The notes beneath the pieces were generated by a model that saw nothing but the letters and a program-made list of their open reading frames with translations, was not told the origin of the DNA and ran no database searches. Made by a program: the position numbers and the translations under genes. 14,923 nt of DNA from Verrucomicrobiota bacterium (lineage in GTDB: Bacteria > Verrucomicrobiota > Verrucomicrobiae > Chthoniobacterales > UBA10450): assembly GCA_005887855.1 (NCBI GenBank), contig VBQB01000114.1:1-14923 (forward strand), given 5' to 3'. This document shows, one piece after another, positions 1 through 7,457 of this stretch (its first letter is position 1; every line of letters begins with the position of its first letter).

Positions 1-306
1 GAGCACCGGGCCAAGTTCGCGACAGATTGCGACCGAGACGACTGCGCCGGTGGCCGATCCCATCCCCAGCTTGTTAAATTGGAAAAATGTTTGTGCCGAG
101 AACACCGCGCCAGTGAATGCACCGGTGATTACGACGACAAGCTGCGAAAGCAATCCAATCTCGACGACTTGATTGAGAAACAACTTCCACCGGAGCTTCT
201 GCGTAAAGACACAACGGAACGTGTCCGCCGCCAGCAACACGACTTCGCCCAAATATTGGAAGAACGCGAGAAAGATTCCTCCGAGCGCGTTAAATAATCG
301 AACCAT
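1..306 (-). CDS. mlaE: MlaE-family ABC transporter permease, N-terminal part (cut by window edge)
   Basis: The minus strand is open from an ATG at 306 to the window edge and gives 102 residues with no stop. The protein has hydrophobic stretches at about residues 10-30 and 50-75. It ends with the segment GSATGAVVSVAICRELGPVL, which contains the RELGP motif typical of MlaE/YrbE permeases (Pfam PF02405). In this family the permease is the inner-membrane part of a phospholipid (or, in other branches, sterol or toluene) transporter that works with an MlaF ATPase and an MlaD MCE protein. Those partner genes would lie beyond the left edge and are not seen. A plus-strand frame at 79-297 is the antisense shadow of this gene. 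The family call is firm; the substrate is unknown. Confidence 0.85.
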   Translation of the reverse strand, partial: MVRLFNALGGIFLAFFQYLGEVVLLAADTFRCVFTQKLRWKLFLNQVVEIGLLSQLVVVITGAFTGAVFSAQTFFQFNKLGMGSATGAVVSVAICRELGPVL

Positions 307-316
307 CGTTAGCGCT

Positions 317-399
317 GGTGAATAGTGATCAGTGAATAGTGAATGGTCGGATGCGAAAACGCTCTTTTACGATTCACTTTTCACTGATCACCATTCACT
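317..399. repeat. Imperfect inverted repeat, 28-nt arms
   Basis: The arms 317-344 and 372-399 are reverse complements at 25 of 28 positions, with a 27-nt spacer. Each arm is made of short GTGAAT/AGTGAA blocks around a TGATCA core, so each arm is also partly direct-repetitive. It lies between the small gene ending at 423 and the start of the MlaE gene at 306, both on the minus strand. It is AT-rich with no U-tract, so it does not look like a standard terminator. A dispersed palindromic element is more likely. Confidence 0.7.
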
Positions 400-422
400 T
401 CTGAAAATCACACCGAGCTTAT

Positions 423-686
423 TTAGACGCTTAGCGGTTGCGTTTTTGTCTTCGGCCAAAGTTCCGGCGGAATGGCACCGACGAAGCGTGGGTCGAGGCC
501 GAGCTTGAGGAAGATCGCGCGAATTTCACGGAGGTTAATGCTGGGCTCGTCGAACTCGAGATAAACAAGATCGTGATTGCTATCGACCTTGTAGCGCAGG
601 CCTGCAATCGCCTCGAGCCGGTGATCCAGTTCCAGGATTTTGTTCAGGTCGCGCAATCCTGCTGCATAAACTTCGAGCTCGATCAT
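423..686 (-). CDS. Small HMA-like (ferredoxin-fold) protein without metal-binding cysteines
   Basis: This 87-residue protein starts at ATG 686 and ends with TAA. Hydrophobic and charged stretches suggest a beta-alpha-beta-beta-alpha-beta order: a strand at about 2-7, a helix at 11-25, strands at 29-34 and 39-45, a helix at 51-63 and a last strand near 68-72. That is the order of heavy-metal-associated (HMA) domains, but there is no cysteine anywhere, so it should not bind copper or zinc in the usual way. It lies upstream of the MlaE permease on the same strand, with 116 bases and an inverted repeat between them, so co-transcription is possible but not shown. No clear ribosome binding site precedes the ATG. 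A plus-strand frame at 438-731 overlaps it; the minus frame is preferred because its protein has regular secondary-structure periodicity. The function is not recognised. Confidence 0.6.
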   Translation of the reverse strand: MIELEVYAAGLRDLNKILELDHRLEAIAGLRYKVDSNHDLVYLEFDEPSINLREIRAIFLKLGLDPRFVGAIPPELWPKTKTQPLSV

Positions 687-796
687 CTCGGCGGAACTTT
701 AGCGGCATGGTGTAACGATGCAACGCTTTAACTGTTAGCTGACTCAACGGTTTGCGCGCGGCGCGAAGCTGCGATAAGAAGATGTCGATCTAACGA

Positions 797-1291
797 ATGA
801 GTCGCACCGTTCAATTTATGGTCGCGGGCAATCTTTTGCTCGGCGCTCTGTTTTTCGGCGGTTGCGAAACCGTGCCGCAGGGAATTCAGCAGGCAAAAAT
901 CGAAATGGCGCAGCGGATCGCGGTCGAGCCGTCGGGAGATTATTATATCGGCCGCCGCTATTACAAACCCGATTTCAAGTTTTGGGGCTACGTGCGCCGT
1001 CCTGGCCAACCCTGGAGCAGCGCGCAACTAGTGATGTTGAACGAAAAGCAGAAACTCGCACCCGACCGCGAGCAGCTTAGTTTCGGAAGCGACAACAATT
1101 ACGAATACAAGCTTTACGGCAACTTTAGCGGCGACAATGTTTACGAGCCGGCGAGCAACGGCGTTTATCCGGAATTCGTTTTAAAAAGTTACGAATTGAT
1201 TTCGACGAATCCGACGCCGATTTTCAAGAGTCAATATCGCGGCACCGCCCAAGCGGCGGACCTGCGTTACGTAATCGAGAAGCCTGAATAA
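797..1291 (+). CDS. Putative lipoprotein, unknown function
   Basis: This 164-residue protein has a short N-terminus with one Arg, a hydrophobic stretch at residues 5-20, and the segment LFFGGC, which ends in Cys23. Gly at -1 and -2 and Phe at -3 make a non-classical but plausible lipobox, so the mature protein would be lipid-anchored at Cys23. The rest is polar with many aromatics (DYYIGRRYYKPDFKFWGYVR near residues 48-67) and no transmembrane segment. No catalytic motif was recognised. The stop codon is 4 bases before the start of the downstream recombinase gene, which suggests one transcript. It is transcribed divergently from the small gene at 423-686, so promoters for both should lie in 687-796. 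A minus-strand frame at 728-1027 is rejected in its favour. Confidence 0.75.
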   Translation: MSRTVQFMVAGNLLLGALFFGGCETVPQGIQQAKIEMAQRIAVEPSGDYYIGRRYYKPDFKFWGYVRRPGQPWSSAQLVMLNEKQKLAPDREQLSFGSDNNYEYKLYGNFSGDNVYEPASNGVYPEFVLKSYELISTNPTPIFKSQYRGTAQAADLRYVIEKPE

Positions 1292-1295
1292 ACAA

Positions 1296-2192
1296 TTGTC
1301 TGGGCAAAGCCCGCGCGATCCTCTAGTCGAGGAATTCCTTCGCCATCTAACGACCGAGCGAAATGCATCGCCGCGTACCCTCAAAGCGTATCGCGAAGCG
1401 CTGGCGGCTTTTCGCGCCAAAAACAAAACACCGTGGAAGAAATGCACGGCGAACGATTTCCGCGATTACCTTTTTGCGATTATGAAACGGGGGCAAGCGC
1501 GTTCTTACATACGATTGCAATTCTCCGCCTTGCGCACGTTCTACCGGTTTCTTGCCGAGCGAAAAGGTTTGCGACGCGATCCCGTGCGCGAGCTCCAACT
1601 GCCAAAGATCGACAAAAAACTTCCGCTTGTTCTCACGCGCCAGCAGATTGAGGAATTGCTCACTGCACCCACGCGCATGCCGAAAAACCGGGCCGCGCCC
1701 GTTTGGATGCCGCTGCGCGATGTCGCGATCATGGAGCTTTTTTACAGTAGCGGCCTGCGTTTAAGCGAATTGGCCGCTCTCGATGTTGCGACGGTCGATC
1801 TTTACACTGAGTCCGTGCGCGTCTTGGGCAAAGGCCGCAAGGAACGCATCTGTCCGGTCGGTTTCCCCGCGCTCGAGGCGATTTCGCGTTATCGGGCAGC
1901 GGCCAACGTGCATGCGGGCCCGCTTTTCCTAAATAAGTCGCGCAAACGAATTTCTCCGCGCTCGATTTGGCTGATCTTAAAACGTTATTTGCAGCACACG
2001 TCGATCCCGATTTCGATCAGTCCACACAAATTGCGACATAGTTTCGCCACGCACATGCTCGATCGCGGCGCCGATCTGCGCAGCGTGCAAGCATTGCTGG
2101 GTCATGCCAGTCTTTCGACCACCCAAATTTACACGCACGTCACCATCGAACGGCTGAAGAAAGCCTACGCAGATGCACATCCCCGCGCGTGA
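1296..2192 (+). CDS. xerC: Tyrosine recombinase, XerC/XerD type
   Basis: This 298-residue protein has the usual length of XerC/XerD. Residues 8-90 form the SAM-like DNA-binding domain (LTTERNASPRTLKAYREAL). Residues 110-290 form the catalytic domain. All catalytic residues of the family are present: Arg155 in SSGLRLSEL, the beta-hairpin Lys in LGKGRKER (about 179), His244 and Arg247 in ISPHKLRHSF, His270 in LLGHASL, and the nucleophile Tyr279 in TTQIYTHV. Xer proteins resolve chromosome dimers at dif; a phage or integron role is less likely given the compact standard architecture. The start is TTG at 1296, 4 bases after the lipoprotein stop. This choice fits the typical N-terminus. Compared with XerD there is a short Arg/Pro-rich insertion at about 124-137. 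XerC and XerD cannot be separated by eye, so the symbol is tentative. Confidence 0.92.
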   Translation: MSGQSPRDPLVEEFLRHLTTERNASPRTLKAYREALAAFRAKNKTPWKKCTANDFRDYLFAIMKRGQARSYIRLQFSALRTFYRFLAERKGLRRDPVRELQLPKIDKKLPLVLTRQQIEELLTAPTRMPKNRAAPVWMPLRDVAIMELFYSSGLRLSELAALDVATVDLYTESVRVLGKGRKERICPVGFPALEAISRYRAAANVHAGPLFLNKSRKRISPRSIWLILKRYLQHTSIPISISPHKLRHSFATHMLDRGADLRSVQALLGHASLSTTQIYTHVTIERLKKAYADAHPRA

Positions 2193-2193
2193 T

Positions 2194-2251
2194 GTAGCGC
2201 AGGCGTCCCGCTTGCGACCAAGTTGATTTGCAAGCCAGAAGCTTGCGCTAC
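2194..2251. repeat. Inverted repeat between convergent xerC and clpC
   Basis: The 22-nt arms 2194-2215 and 2230-2251 are reverse complements at 18 of 22 positions with a 14-nt loop. The outer ends are GTAGCGCA and TGCGCTAC. The element fills the gap between the xerC stop (2192) and the clpC 3' end (2256), so it could end transcription from both sides. It lacks the T-run of a classical intrinsic terminator. A different sequence from the palindrome at 12066-12117, but the same GTAG...CTAC outer ends. Confidence 0.7.
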
Positions 2252-2255
2252 CTTA

Positions 2256-2555
2256 TCAGCTCGCGCTCGCTGCAGCGCTGCCATGCGGCTCCGCCACATG
2301 AAATGTCAGCTTCCCGTCGGCCACTGTGACCTCAACACCGTCGCCCGCTTTCACGTTACCTCTGAGCAGTTCCTCAGCCAACGGATCTTCGAGATAGCGT
2401 TCAACCGCGCGACGCATTGGTCGCGCCCCGTAATTTGGATCGTACCCTTTCTCAATCAAGAATTCGTGCGCCGCAGTATCGAGCACGATCTCGATCTCCT
2501 TCATCTTGATTCGTGCCTTCACCTTTGCCACCTCAAGATCGACAATACGCATCAA
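2256..2555 (-). CDS. clpC: ClpC C-terminal fragment (AAA2 small domain), separated by a frame change
   Basis: This frame encodes the end of the second AAA+ domain of Clp[16 protein letters not shown], then [20 protein letters not shown] with the sensor-2 Arg in GARP, then [14 protein letters not shown] and a short tail ending in TGA. It is in a different frame from the main clpC reading frame and overlaps its stop. The frame opens at TTG 2555. An ATG at 2552 shares a base with the upstream TGA, giving TGATG, an arrangement that often allows translational coupling. Taken alone it has no Walker motifs and would not be an enzyme. It is best read as the displaced 3' end of a broken clpC. Whether it is made as a separate about 98-residue polypeptide is unknown. 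Confidence 0.8.
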   Translation of the reverse strand: MMRIVDLEVAKVKARIKMKEIEIVLDTAAHEFLIEKGYDPNYGARPMRRAVERYLEDPLAEELLRGNVKAGDGVEVTVADGKLTFHVAEPHGSAAASAS

Positions 2556-4630
2556 GCGCGCATTGAATCGTAGTCTTGCGTATCGCGAGGCGCACCAAAG
2601 CCCATCACCGTTTGTTTTTTGAGTAACTCGGCGCCGACGTTCGAAGTCATAATGATGATCGTGTTCCGGAAATCGATCTTCCGGCCTAACGAGTCGGTGA
2701 TTTTGCCATCTTCGAGAATCTGCAGAAGCAAGTGCATCACATCCGGATGCGCTTTCTCGATTTCATCAAATAGAACCACGGAATATGGCCGCCGCCGTAC
2801 TGCTTCGGAAAGTTGCCCGCCTTCTTCATAGCCGACGTAGCCCGGCGGCGAGCCGATCAAACGCGAGGCGGTGAATTTTTCCATGTACTCGGACATGTCG
2901 ATCTGAATCAATGCGTCGGAATCGCCAAACATGAATTCGGCCAGCGTCCGCGCGAGATAGGTCTTGCCAACGCCGGTCGGGCCGAGAAAGACAAACGAGC
3001 CGATCGGACGTTTTGGATCTTTCAGGTCGGCGCGCGAACGCCGCAATGCCTTGCTGATGGCAGTGACGGCTTCGTCCTGGCCGATGACCCGCTGCTTCAG
3101 GTCCCCTTCCATCTTCAGCAATTTTTGCGTTTCCTCCTGTTCCATTCGCTGGAGGGGAACGCCCGTGACTTTCGAGATGATGTGCATCATGTCGTCAGCC
3201 GTCACGACCACTTCTTTTTCTTCGCGCTCCTCGCGCCATTTATTTAGAATTGTATCGAGCTTCTCTTTTGTCTGCTTCTCGCTGTCGCGGAGCGCTGCGG
3301 CCTTTTCAAAATCCTGCGCTTTGATCGCTGCCTCCTTTTCAAGCCTGATGTCCTCAATTTCTTTCTCGATTTCCTTAACATCCGGCGGCCGCGTCATCGC
3401 GTTGATGCGAGCTCGCGCGCCAGCTTCATCCATGACATCGATCGCTTTGTCGGGGAGGAAACGCCCGGTGATGTAACGGTCGGAAAATCTGACCGCAGTT
3501 TCGAGCGCTTCGTCAGTAAGTTTCGCTTTGTGATGGGCCTCATATTTTGGACGCAGCCCCTTCAATATCTGGATCGCTTCATCGACAGTCGGTGCATCGA
3601 CCTTTACCGTCTGGAAGCGGCGTTCCAGGGCAGCGTCTTTCTCGATGTATTTACGGTATTCGTTCATCGTCGTAGCCCCGACACACTGCAGCTCTCCACG
3701 ACTCAACGCGGGTTTGATGATATTCGACGCATCCATCGCGCCCTCGGCTGAGCCGGCGCCGACGATCGTGTGTAGCTCATCAATAAAAAGGATTACGTTT
3801 TTAGACCGGCGAATTTCGTCCATGACCGCTTTGATGCGTTCCTCGAATTGCCCTCGGTACTTCGTTCCGGCAACCATCAACGCCAGATCGAGCGTCACCA
3901 CTCTCTTGTCGCGCAACAGTTCGGGCACATTGCCGTTTGCAATCTCCTGCGCCAGGCCTTCGGCGATGGCCGTTTTGCCGACGCCCGCTTCACCGATCAG
4001 CACGGGGTTGTTTTTTGTCCTTCGGCAAAGCACTTGAATGACACGTTCAATTTCATTGCGGCGACCAATCACGGGATCGAGTTCATCTTTCTTCGCGAGA
4101 TCCGTGAGGTCGCGGCCAAACGCACGCAGGGCGGGGGTTTTGACGTCTTTTTTTGTCGGTTCGCCGCTTTCCTGATCGGATTCAGGCGGCGTGAAATTTG
4201 GATCCAACTCTTTGAGAATTTCATTGCGCGTGCGTTCGATATCGACTTCTAGACTCTTGAGCACGCGCGCGGCGACTCCCTCCCCTTCACGCAAGAGTCC
4301 GAGCAAAATATGTTCGGTACCAACGTAGGAATGATTGAGCGCCTTGGCTTCCTTGCCGGCGAGCGCGAGTACTTTCTTAACGCGCGGAGTATAAGGAACA
4401 TTGCCAACCATCTTGGTCTCCGGTCCAGAGCCAACTTGCTTCTCCACCTCCATGCGCACGGTCTCAAGATCGAGACCCATCTTCTGCAAAACGTTCACCG
4501 CTACGCCCTGTCCCAGTTTGATGAGTCCCAGGAGTAGATGCTCGGTGCCGACGTAGTTGTGATTAAAGCGGTCGGCCTCTTTGCGGGCAAGCGCCAGAAC
4601 TTGCTGAGCGCGCGGCGTGAAATTATTCAT
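2552..4630 (-). CDS. clpC: ATP-dependent Clp unfoldase ClpC, truncated before the AAA2 arginine finger
   Basis: ClpC is the Hsp100 unfoldase that feeds proteins, including arginine-phosphorylated ones, to ClpP. The start is ATG 4630 ([12 protein letters not shown]), giving 692 residues; an upstream in-frame start at 4657 is less likely because homologues begin at this point. Domains in order: two Clp_N repeats (about 1-145), AAA1 with Walker A GEAGVGKT (213-220) and Walker B LFIDE (281-285), a middle region with a UVR motif (about 431-457), and AAA2 with Walker A GPTGVGKT (550-557), Walker B VLFDE (619-623) and sensor 1 TSN (662-664). The frame stops at DYDSMRA. In ClpC homologues about 30 residues containing the FRPEFxNR arginine-finger segment follow; here they are absent and the next homologous residues are in another frame. 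The start overlaps the mcsB stop by 8 bases. Confidence 0.93.
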   Translation of the reverse strand: MNNFTPRAQQVLALARKEADRFNHNYVGTEHLLLGLIKLGQGVAVNVLQKMGLDLETVRMEVEKQVGSGPETKMVGNVPYTPRVKKVLALAGKEAKALNHSYVGTEHILLGLLREGEGVAARVLKSLEVDIERTRNEILKELDPNFTPPESDQESGEPTKKDVKTPALRAFGRDLTDLAKKDELDPVIGRRNEIERVIQVLCRRTKNNPVLIGEAGVGKTAIAEGLAQEIANGNVPELLRDKRVVTLDLALMVAGTKYRGQFEERIKAVMDEIRRSKNVILFIDELHTIVGAGSAEGAMDASNIIKPALSRGELQCVGATTMNEYRKYIEKDAALERRFQTVKVDAPTVDEAIQILKGLRPKYEAHHKAKLTDEALETAVRFSDRYITGRFLPDKAIDVMDEAGARARINAMTRPPDVKEIEKEIEDIRLEKEAAIKAQDFEKAAALRDSEKQTKEKLDTILNKWREEREEKEVVVTADDMMHIISKVTGVPLQRMEQEETQKLLKMEGDLKQRVIGQDEAVTAISKALRRSRADLKDPKRPIGSFVFLGPTGVGKTYLARTLAEFMFGDSDALIQIDMSEYMEKFTASRLIGSPPGYVGYEEGGQLSEAVRRRPYSVVLFDEIEKAHPDVMHLLLQILEDGKITDSLGRKIDFRNTIIIMTSNVGAELLKKQTVMGFGAPRDTQDYDSMRA

Positions 4631-5747
4631 TATTCGATGACCCGGTAGTCGCCCCATTGCCCGACTCCCTGGCCATCTTACTAATATCAGGTTTGGGGAA
4701 GAGTTTCAAACGTTCGCGAATAATTTGGGCGCGCAGATGATCGCGCTCTTCCGCATTCAACTTCTGTTGAGAGCTTTTCTGTAAATGCGCAGGCTGTGTG
4801 TCGATGAACAACTCGTCTATCGGCAAACGTCGATTTTCGGGAAATGTGCCGAGATCGACACCAAGTTTGATGATTGATAACAAATTGAGCGCTTCCTTTG
4901 AAGCCATCGCGTGCGCGTAGGTCAAAACGCCGTAGGCGCGGCCGATTTGGTCCGAAAGCGTGTTTGATTTTTTTTGGAGCAAAACCTGTCGCGCATCATG
5001 CTCCTTCTCGATGATGGTTTCAATGACTTTGCTCAGGCGATTGATGATCTCGTCTTCTTTTTCACCGAGCGTTGTCTGGTTTGAAATCTGGAAAAGATTG
5101 CCCATCGCCTCGGTTCCTTCGCCGTAAAGACCGCGCACGGCGAGACCGATCTTGCTCACAGCCTGGATGACCTGGTTAATCAGCTCACTCAGAACAAGAC
5201 CCGGCAAGTGCAACATTGCGGAAGCGCGCATTCCCGTGCCCACGTTTGTAGGGCACGCGGTCAGATATCCGAGACGCTGATCGTAGGCAAACTCCAGCTT
5301 GTTTTCTAGGGCGCTGTCGATTTTATCGACGAGTTTGAATGCCTGTTTCAACTGCAAACCGGATCGGATCGATTGCATGCGCAGATGGTCCTCTTCATTG
5401 ATCATGATGCTGAGGGTTTGCCGGCGATTCATGACTACCGCGCTGCCGACGCCTTTGGCGGCGTGCTCACGACTGATCAAATGGCGCTCGACGAGGACCT
5501 GCTTCTCGAGCGCGGAAAGATCCTGCAGCCCTTCCGCAAATGAATCCTGCATTTCGGGCAGCTCTTCCACCCGCGGTCTGATCAGGTCGAGGATCGAGCT
5601 GCGTTCCGCCTTCTTGGCCCAACCGGGAAAAGCGCGGTTGCGCAAGTTGCGGGCGAGCCGCACTCGGCTACTGATCACGATTTGGTGATGAGGCCCTTCA
5701 CCGCGCAGCCATTCTCCGGCAGTAGACATGACATTGGAAAATTTCAT
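4623..5747 (-). CDS. mcsB: Protein arginine kinase McsB
   Basis: McsB transfers phosphate from ATP to arginine side chains, marking proteins for ClpC-ClpP. The 374-residue protein has the guanidino (phosphagen) kinase core: [11 protein letters not shown] (24-34) with the nucleotide-binding arginines, NEEDHLR (117-123), [13 protein letters not shown] (164-176) with the conserved active-site Cys165, and [10 protein letters not shown] (205-214). The N-terminal domain of eukaryotic creatine kinases is absent, as expected for McsB. The C-terminal segment with [14 protein letters not shown] corresponds to the phosphoarginine-binding region of the family. The ATG at 5747 is 3 bases after the mcsA stop; a second Met at residue 7 is an alternative start. 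The stop lies inside the start of clpC, so translation of the two is probably coupled. Confidence 0.95.
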   Translation of the reverse strand: MKFSNVMSTAGEWLRGEGPHHQIVISSRVRLARNLRNRAFPGWAKKAERSSILDLIRPRVEELPEMQDSFAEGLQDLSALEKQVLVERHLISREHAAKGVGSAVVMNRRQTLSIMINEEDHLRMQSIRSGLQLKQAFKLVDKIDSALENKLEFAYDQRLGYLTACPTNVGTGMRASAMLHLPGLVLSELINQVIQAVSKIGLAVRGLYGEGTEAMGNLFQISNQTTLGEKEDEIINRLSKVIETIIEKEHDARQVLLQKKSNTLSDQIGRAYGVLTYAHAMASKEALNLLSIIKLGVDLGTFPENRRLPIDELFIDTQPAHLQKSSQQKLNAEERDHLRAQIIRERLKLFPKPDISKMARESGNGATTGSSNNE

Positions 5748-5750
5748 GGC

Positions 5751-6242
5751 CTAATGCGCTAGCTCGCTTTCGAGTTGCTTGATTTGATCGCGCAACGAAG
5801 CGGCCGTTTCGTAGTTTTCTTCTGCGACTGCTTTCTGCAAGTTCTCAGCCAACGTGCGCATCCGGTGGCTTAACTCCATGGCACGGTGTGCGCGCTGCGG
5901 CAATTTCCCGACATGCTCGGTGCCTTTGTGCATCGCTTTCAAGAGCGCGTTTAAACCTTCCGCGAATGTAACATAGCATGCGCTGCATCCGAGCCGGCCG
6001 GTTTTCTTGAAATCCGCCTGGCTAAACCCACACACTGGGCATTTCTGAATCGATGCCCCTTTCTCGATTTCCTCGGCCGCACCGATACCAAGGAGCAAAT
6101 CGGCCAGGGCGAAACCAGTTGGGTCCTGCACTCCTTTTTCTTTCGAGCAAGCGTCGCAGAGATTCACCTTCTGCATTTTGCCTTCCAGGATTTGTGTCAG
6201 GAAGACCGTCGCGTCATTACATTTGCAAACATCGCACAACAT
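5751..6242 (-). CDS. mcsA: McsA, zinc-binding activator of McsB
   Basis: This 163-residue protein has the McsA layout: four CxxC pairs for zinc (Cys3/6, Cys29/32, Cys68/71, Cys86/89) and a C-terminal UVR motif (about 134-161, with ENYETAASLRDQIKQLESEL). The extra Cys8 is unpaired. In the family McsA activates the kinase McsB, and the UVR helix is shared with ClpC and UvrB. It is the first gene of mcsA-mcsB-clpC. In Bacillota the repressor gene ctsR precedes mcsA; here the upstream gene is ilvE, 89 bases away, and no CtsR-like frame exists in the window. The spacer 6243-6331 must hold any heat-shock promoter; a CTTGAA box is present near 6280, but no convincing partner box was found. Confidence 0.93.
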   Translation of the reverse strand: MLCDVCKCNDATVFLTQILEGKMQKVNLCDACSKEKGVQDPTGFALADLLLGIGAAEEIEKGASIQKCPVCGFSQADFKKTGRLGCSACYVTFAEGLNALLKAMHKGTEHVGKLPQRAHRAMELSHRMRTLAENLQKAVAEENYETAASLRDQIKQLESELAH

Positions 6243-6331
6243 CTCTGCTTGTTAGACCTCAAAAAGCTTTAAACATTCAAGCGCTAAATTTTTCTTAATA
6301 CCTTCAGTGCTCACGTCGGATGTGACCGAAG

Positions 6332-7321
6332 TCATGAATAAACAGGCGTCCCGGTCTCACGCGTCATTTCTCGGAATCGTGCGATCGTGCGCGCGGTGAT
6401 TGGTCCCGGCTTTCCATTCCCGATCACCCGTCCATCAGCCTTGATAACGGGAATGATCTCCGCAGCGGTCCCCGTCAGGAAGCATTCGTCCGCGATGAAG
6501 ACATCGTGGCGGGTAATATCGGTCTCGGTAATTTTAATTCCAAGTTCCGCCGCAATCTCAAAGACAATCGATCGTGTAATTCCGCGCAGGGCACCGGCCG
6601 CAATGGGCGGCGTAAAAATTTGACCGCGCTTGACGATGAAAACGTTGTCGGCCGTGCATTCGGCGACGTTTCCCGCATCGTTTAACATGAGCGCTTCGTC
6701 CGCACCGGCGAGATTTGCCTCAATTCGCGCCATCACATTATTCAAATAATTGAGCGACTTTACCGCGGGATTAAGCGCAGCCGGATTGCTGCGGCGCGTT
6801 GCACACGTCACGATCGTCAATCCTTTGCGATAAAAATTCTCATGATAGAGCGCAATCGTCGCGGCAATGATAATCACACTTGGATGTTTACATTGCATCG
6901 GATTCAAACCCAGATTGCCAATACCGCGGGTGACTAACAACCGAATGTAACCGTCGCGCAGACCATTCTGGCGGATTGTTTCGAGTACCGCCGCGGCCAT
7001 TTCCCGCATCGAGATCGGGACTTGCAGACAGATCGAGCGCGCCGAATCCCAAAGCCGTTCGAGATGTTCCTCGAGCCGAAACACACGCCCATTGTAAAAG
7101 CGAATACCCTCGAAAATTCCGTCGCCGTAAAGCAGACCGTGATCGAAAACAGAAATCTTCGCGTTCGCTTCCGAATAAAACTTTCCGTCGATGTAAATCT
7201 TGGCTTCCTTGACGCCGGATGTCGCGCGCGGGCGACTCTCCACCGCCGGTTCGATTGCCGACTCAGCCGTAGGCTCGTGGGTTTTTGGTTCGTCTATGAC
7301 CGTCGTTTCAGTGGTTTTCAT
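6332..7321 (-). CDS. ilvE: Branched-chain amino acid aminotransferase (fold type IV)
   Basis: This enzyme transfers amino groups between glutamate and the 2-oxo acids of Leu, Ile and Val, using PLP. The start is ATG 7321, giving 329 residues; a TTG at 7369 is in frame but an unlikely start, and GGAG lies 15 bases before the ATG. Fold-type IV motifs are present: FDHGLLYGDGIFEGIRFYNG near 59-78, the Schiff-base Lys188 in NPAVKSLNYLNNVMARIEA, ECTADNVF near 221-228, and GALRGITRS. A Glu/Thr/Pro-rich extension of about 37 residues precedes the conserved start (KIYIDGKFYS); most IlvE proteins lack it. A D-amino-acid transaminase or aminodeoxychorismate lyase of the same fold is possible, but the YLNN motif fits IlvE best. 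It lies upstream of mcsA on the same strand; read-through into mcsA is possible. Confidence 0.9.
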   Translation of the reverse strand: MKTTETTVIDEPKTHEPTAESAIEPAVESRPRATSGVKEAKIYIDGKFYSEANAKISVFDHGLLYGDGIFEGIRFYNGRVFRLEEHLERLWDSARSICLQVPISMREMAAAVLETIRQNGLRDGYIRLLVTRGIGNLGLNPMQCKHPSVIIIAATIALYHENFYRKGLTIVTCATRRSNPAALNPAVKSLNYLNNVMARIEANLAGADEALMLNDAGNVAECTADNVFIVKRGQIFTPPIAAGALRGITRSIVFEIAAELGIKITETDITRHDVFIADECFLTGTAAEIIPVIKADGRVIGNGKPGPITARTIARFREMTRETGTPVYS

Positions 7322-7383
7322 AGTTACGAAAAAAATCTCCGGTGTTTCAGTGCGCAATTCAAGCCGCAAATGAGAAGTGCTAT

Positions 7384-7436
7384 AAAGTTAAAACGTTACA
7401 TCGGGACGCTTTGGCCATTTGCAACGTTGTAACTTT
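7384..7436. repeat. Inverted repeat with 14-nt arms, upstream of ilvE
   Basis: Arms 7384-7397 (AAAGTTAAAACGTT) and 7423-7436 match as reverse complements at 13 of 14 positions, with a 25-nt spacer. The second arm is followed by a short T-run on the plus strand. It lies between the end of the ABC ATPase gene (7458) and ilvE (7321), so it may end the ATPase transcript, but its stem is AT-rich. An unrelated dispersed palindrome is equally possible. Confidence 0.6.
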
Positions 7437-7457
7437 TTTAAAATTTAACTCTTTCAC

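Noticed and set aside
79..297. Plus-strand frame of 72 residues
   Set aside because: It is antisense to the MlaE permease, whose minus frame carries the RELGP motif and stays open to the edge.
438..731. Plus-strand frame of 97 residues
   Set aside because: It overlaps the minus-strand 87-residue frame, which has a more protein-like pattern; no ribosome binding site supports it.
2813..3476. Long plus-strand frames
   Set aside because: They lie entirely inside clpC, whose minus frame has all expected AAA+ motifs.
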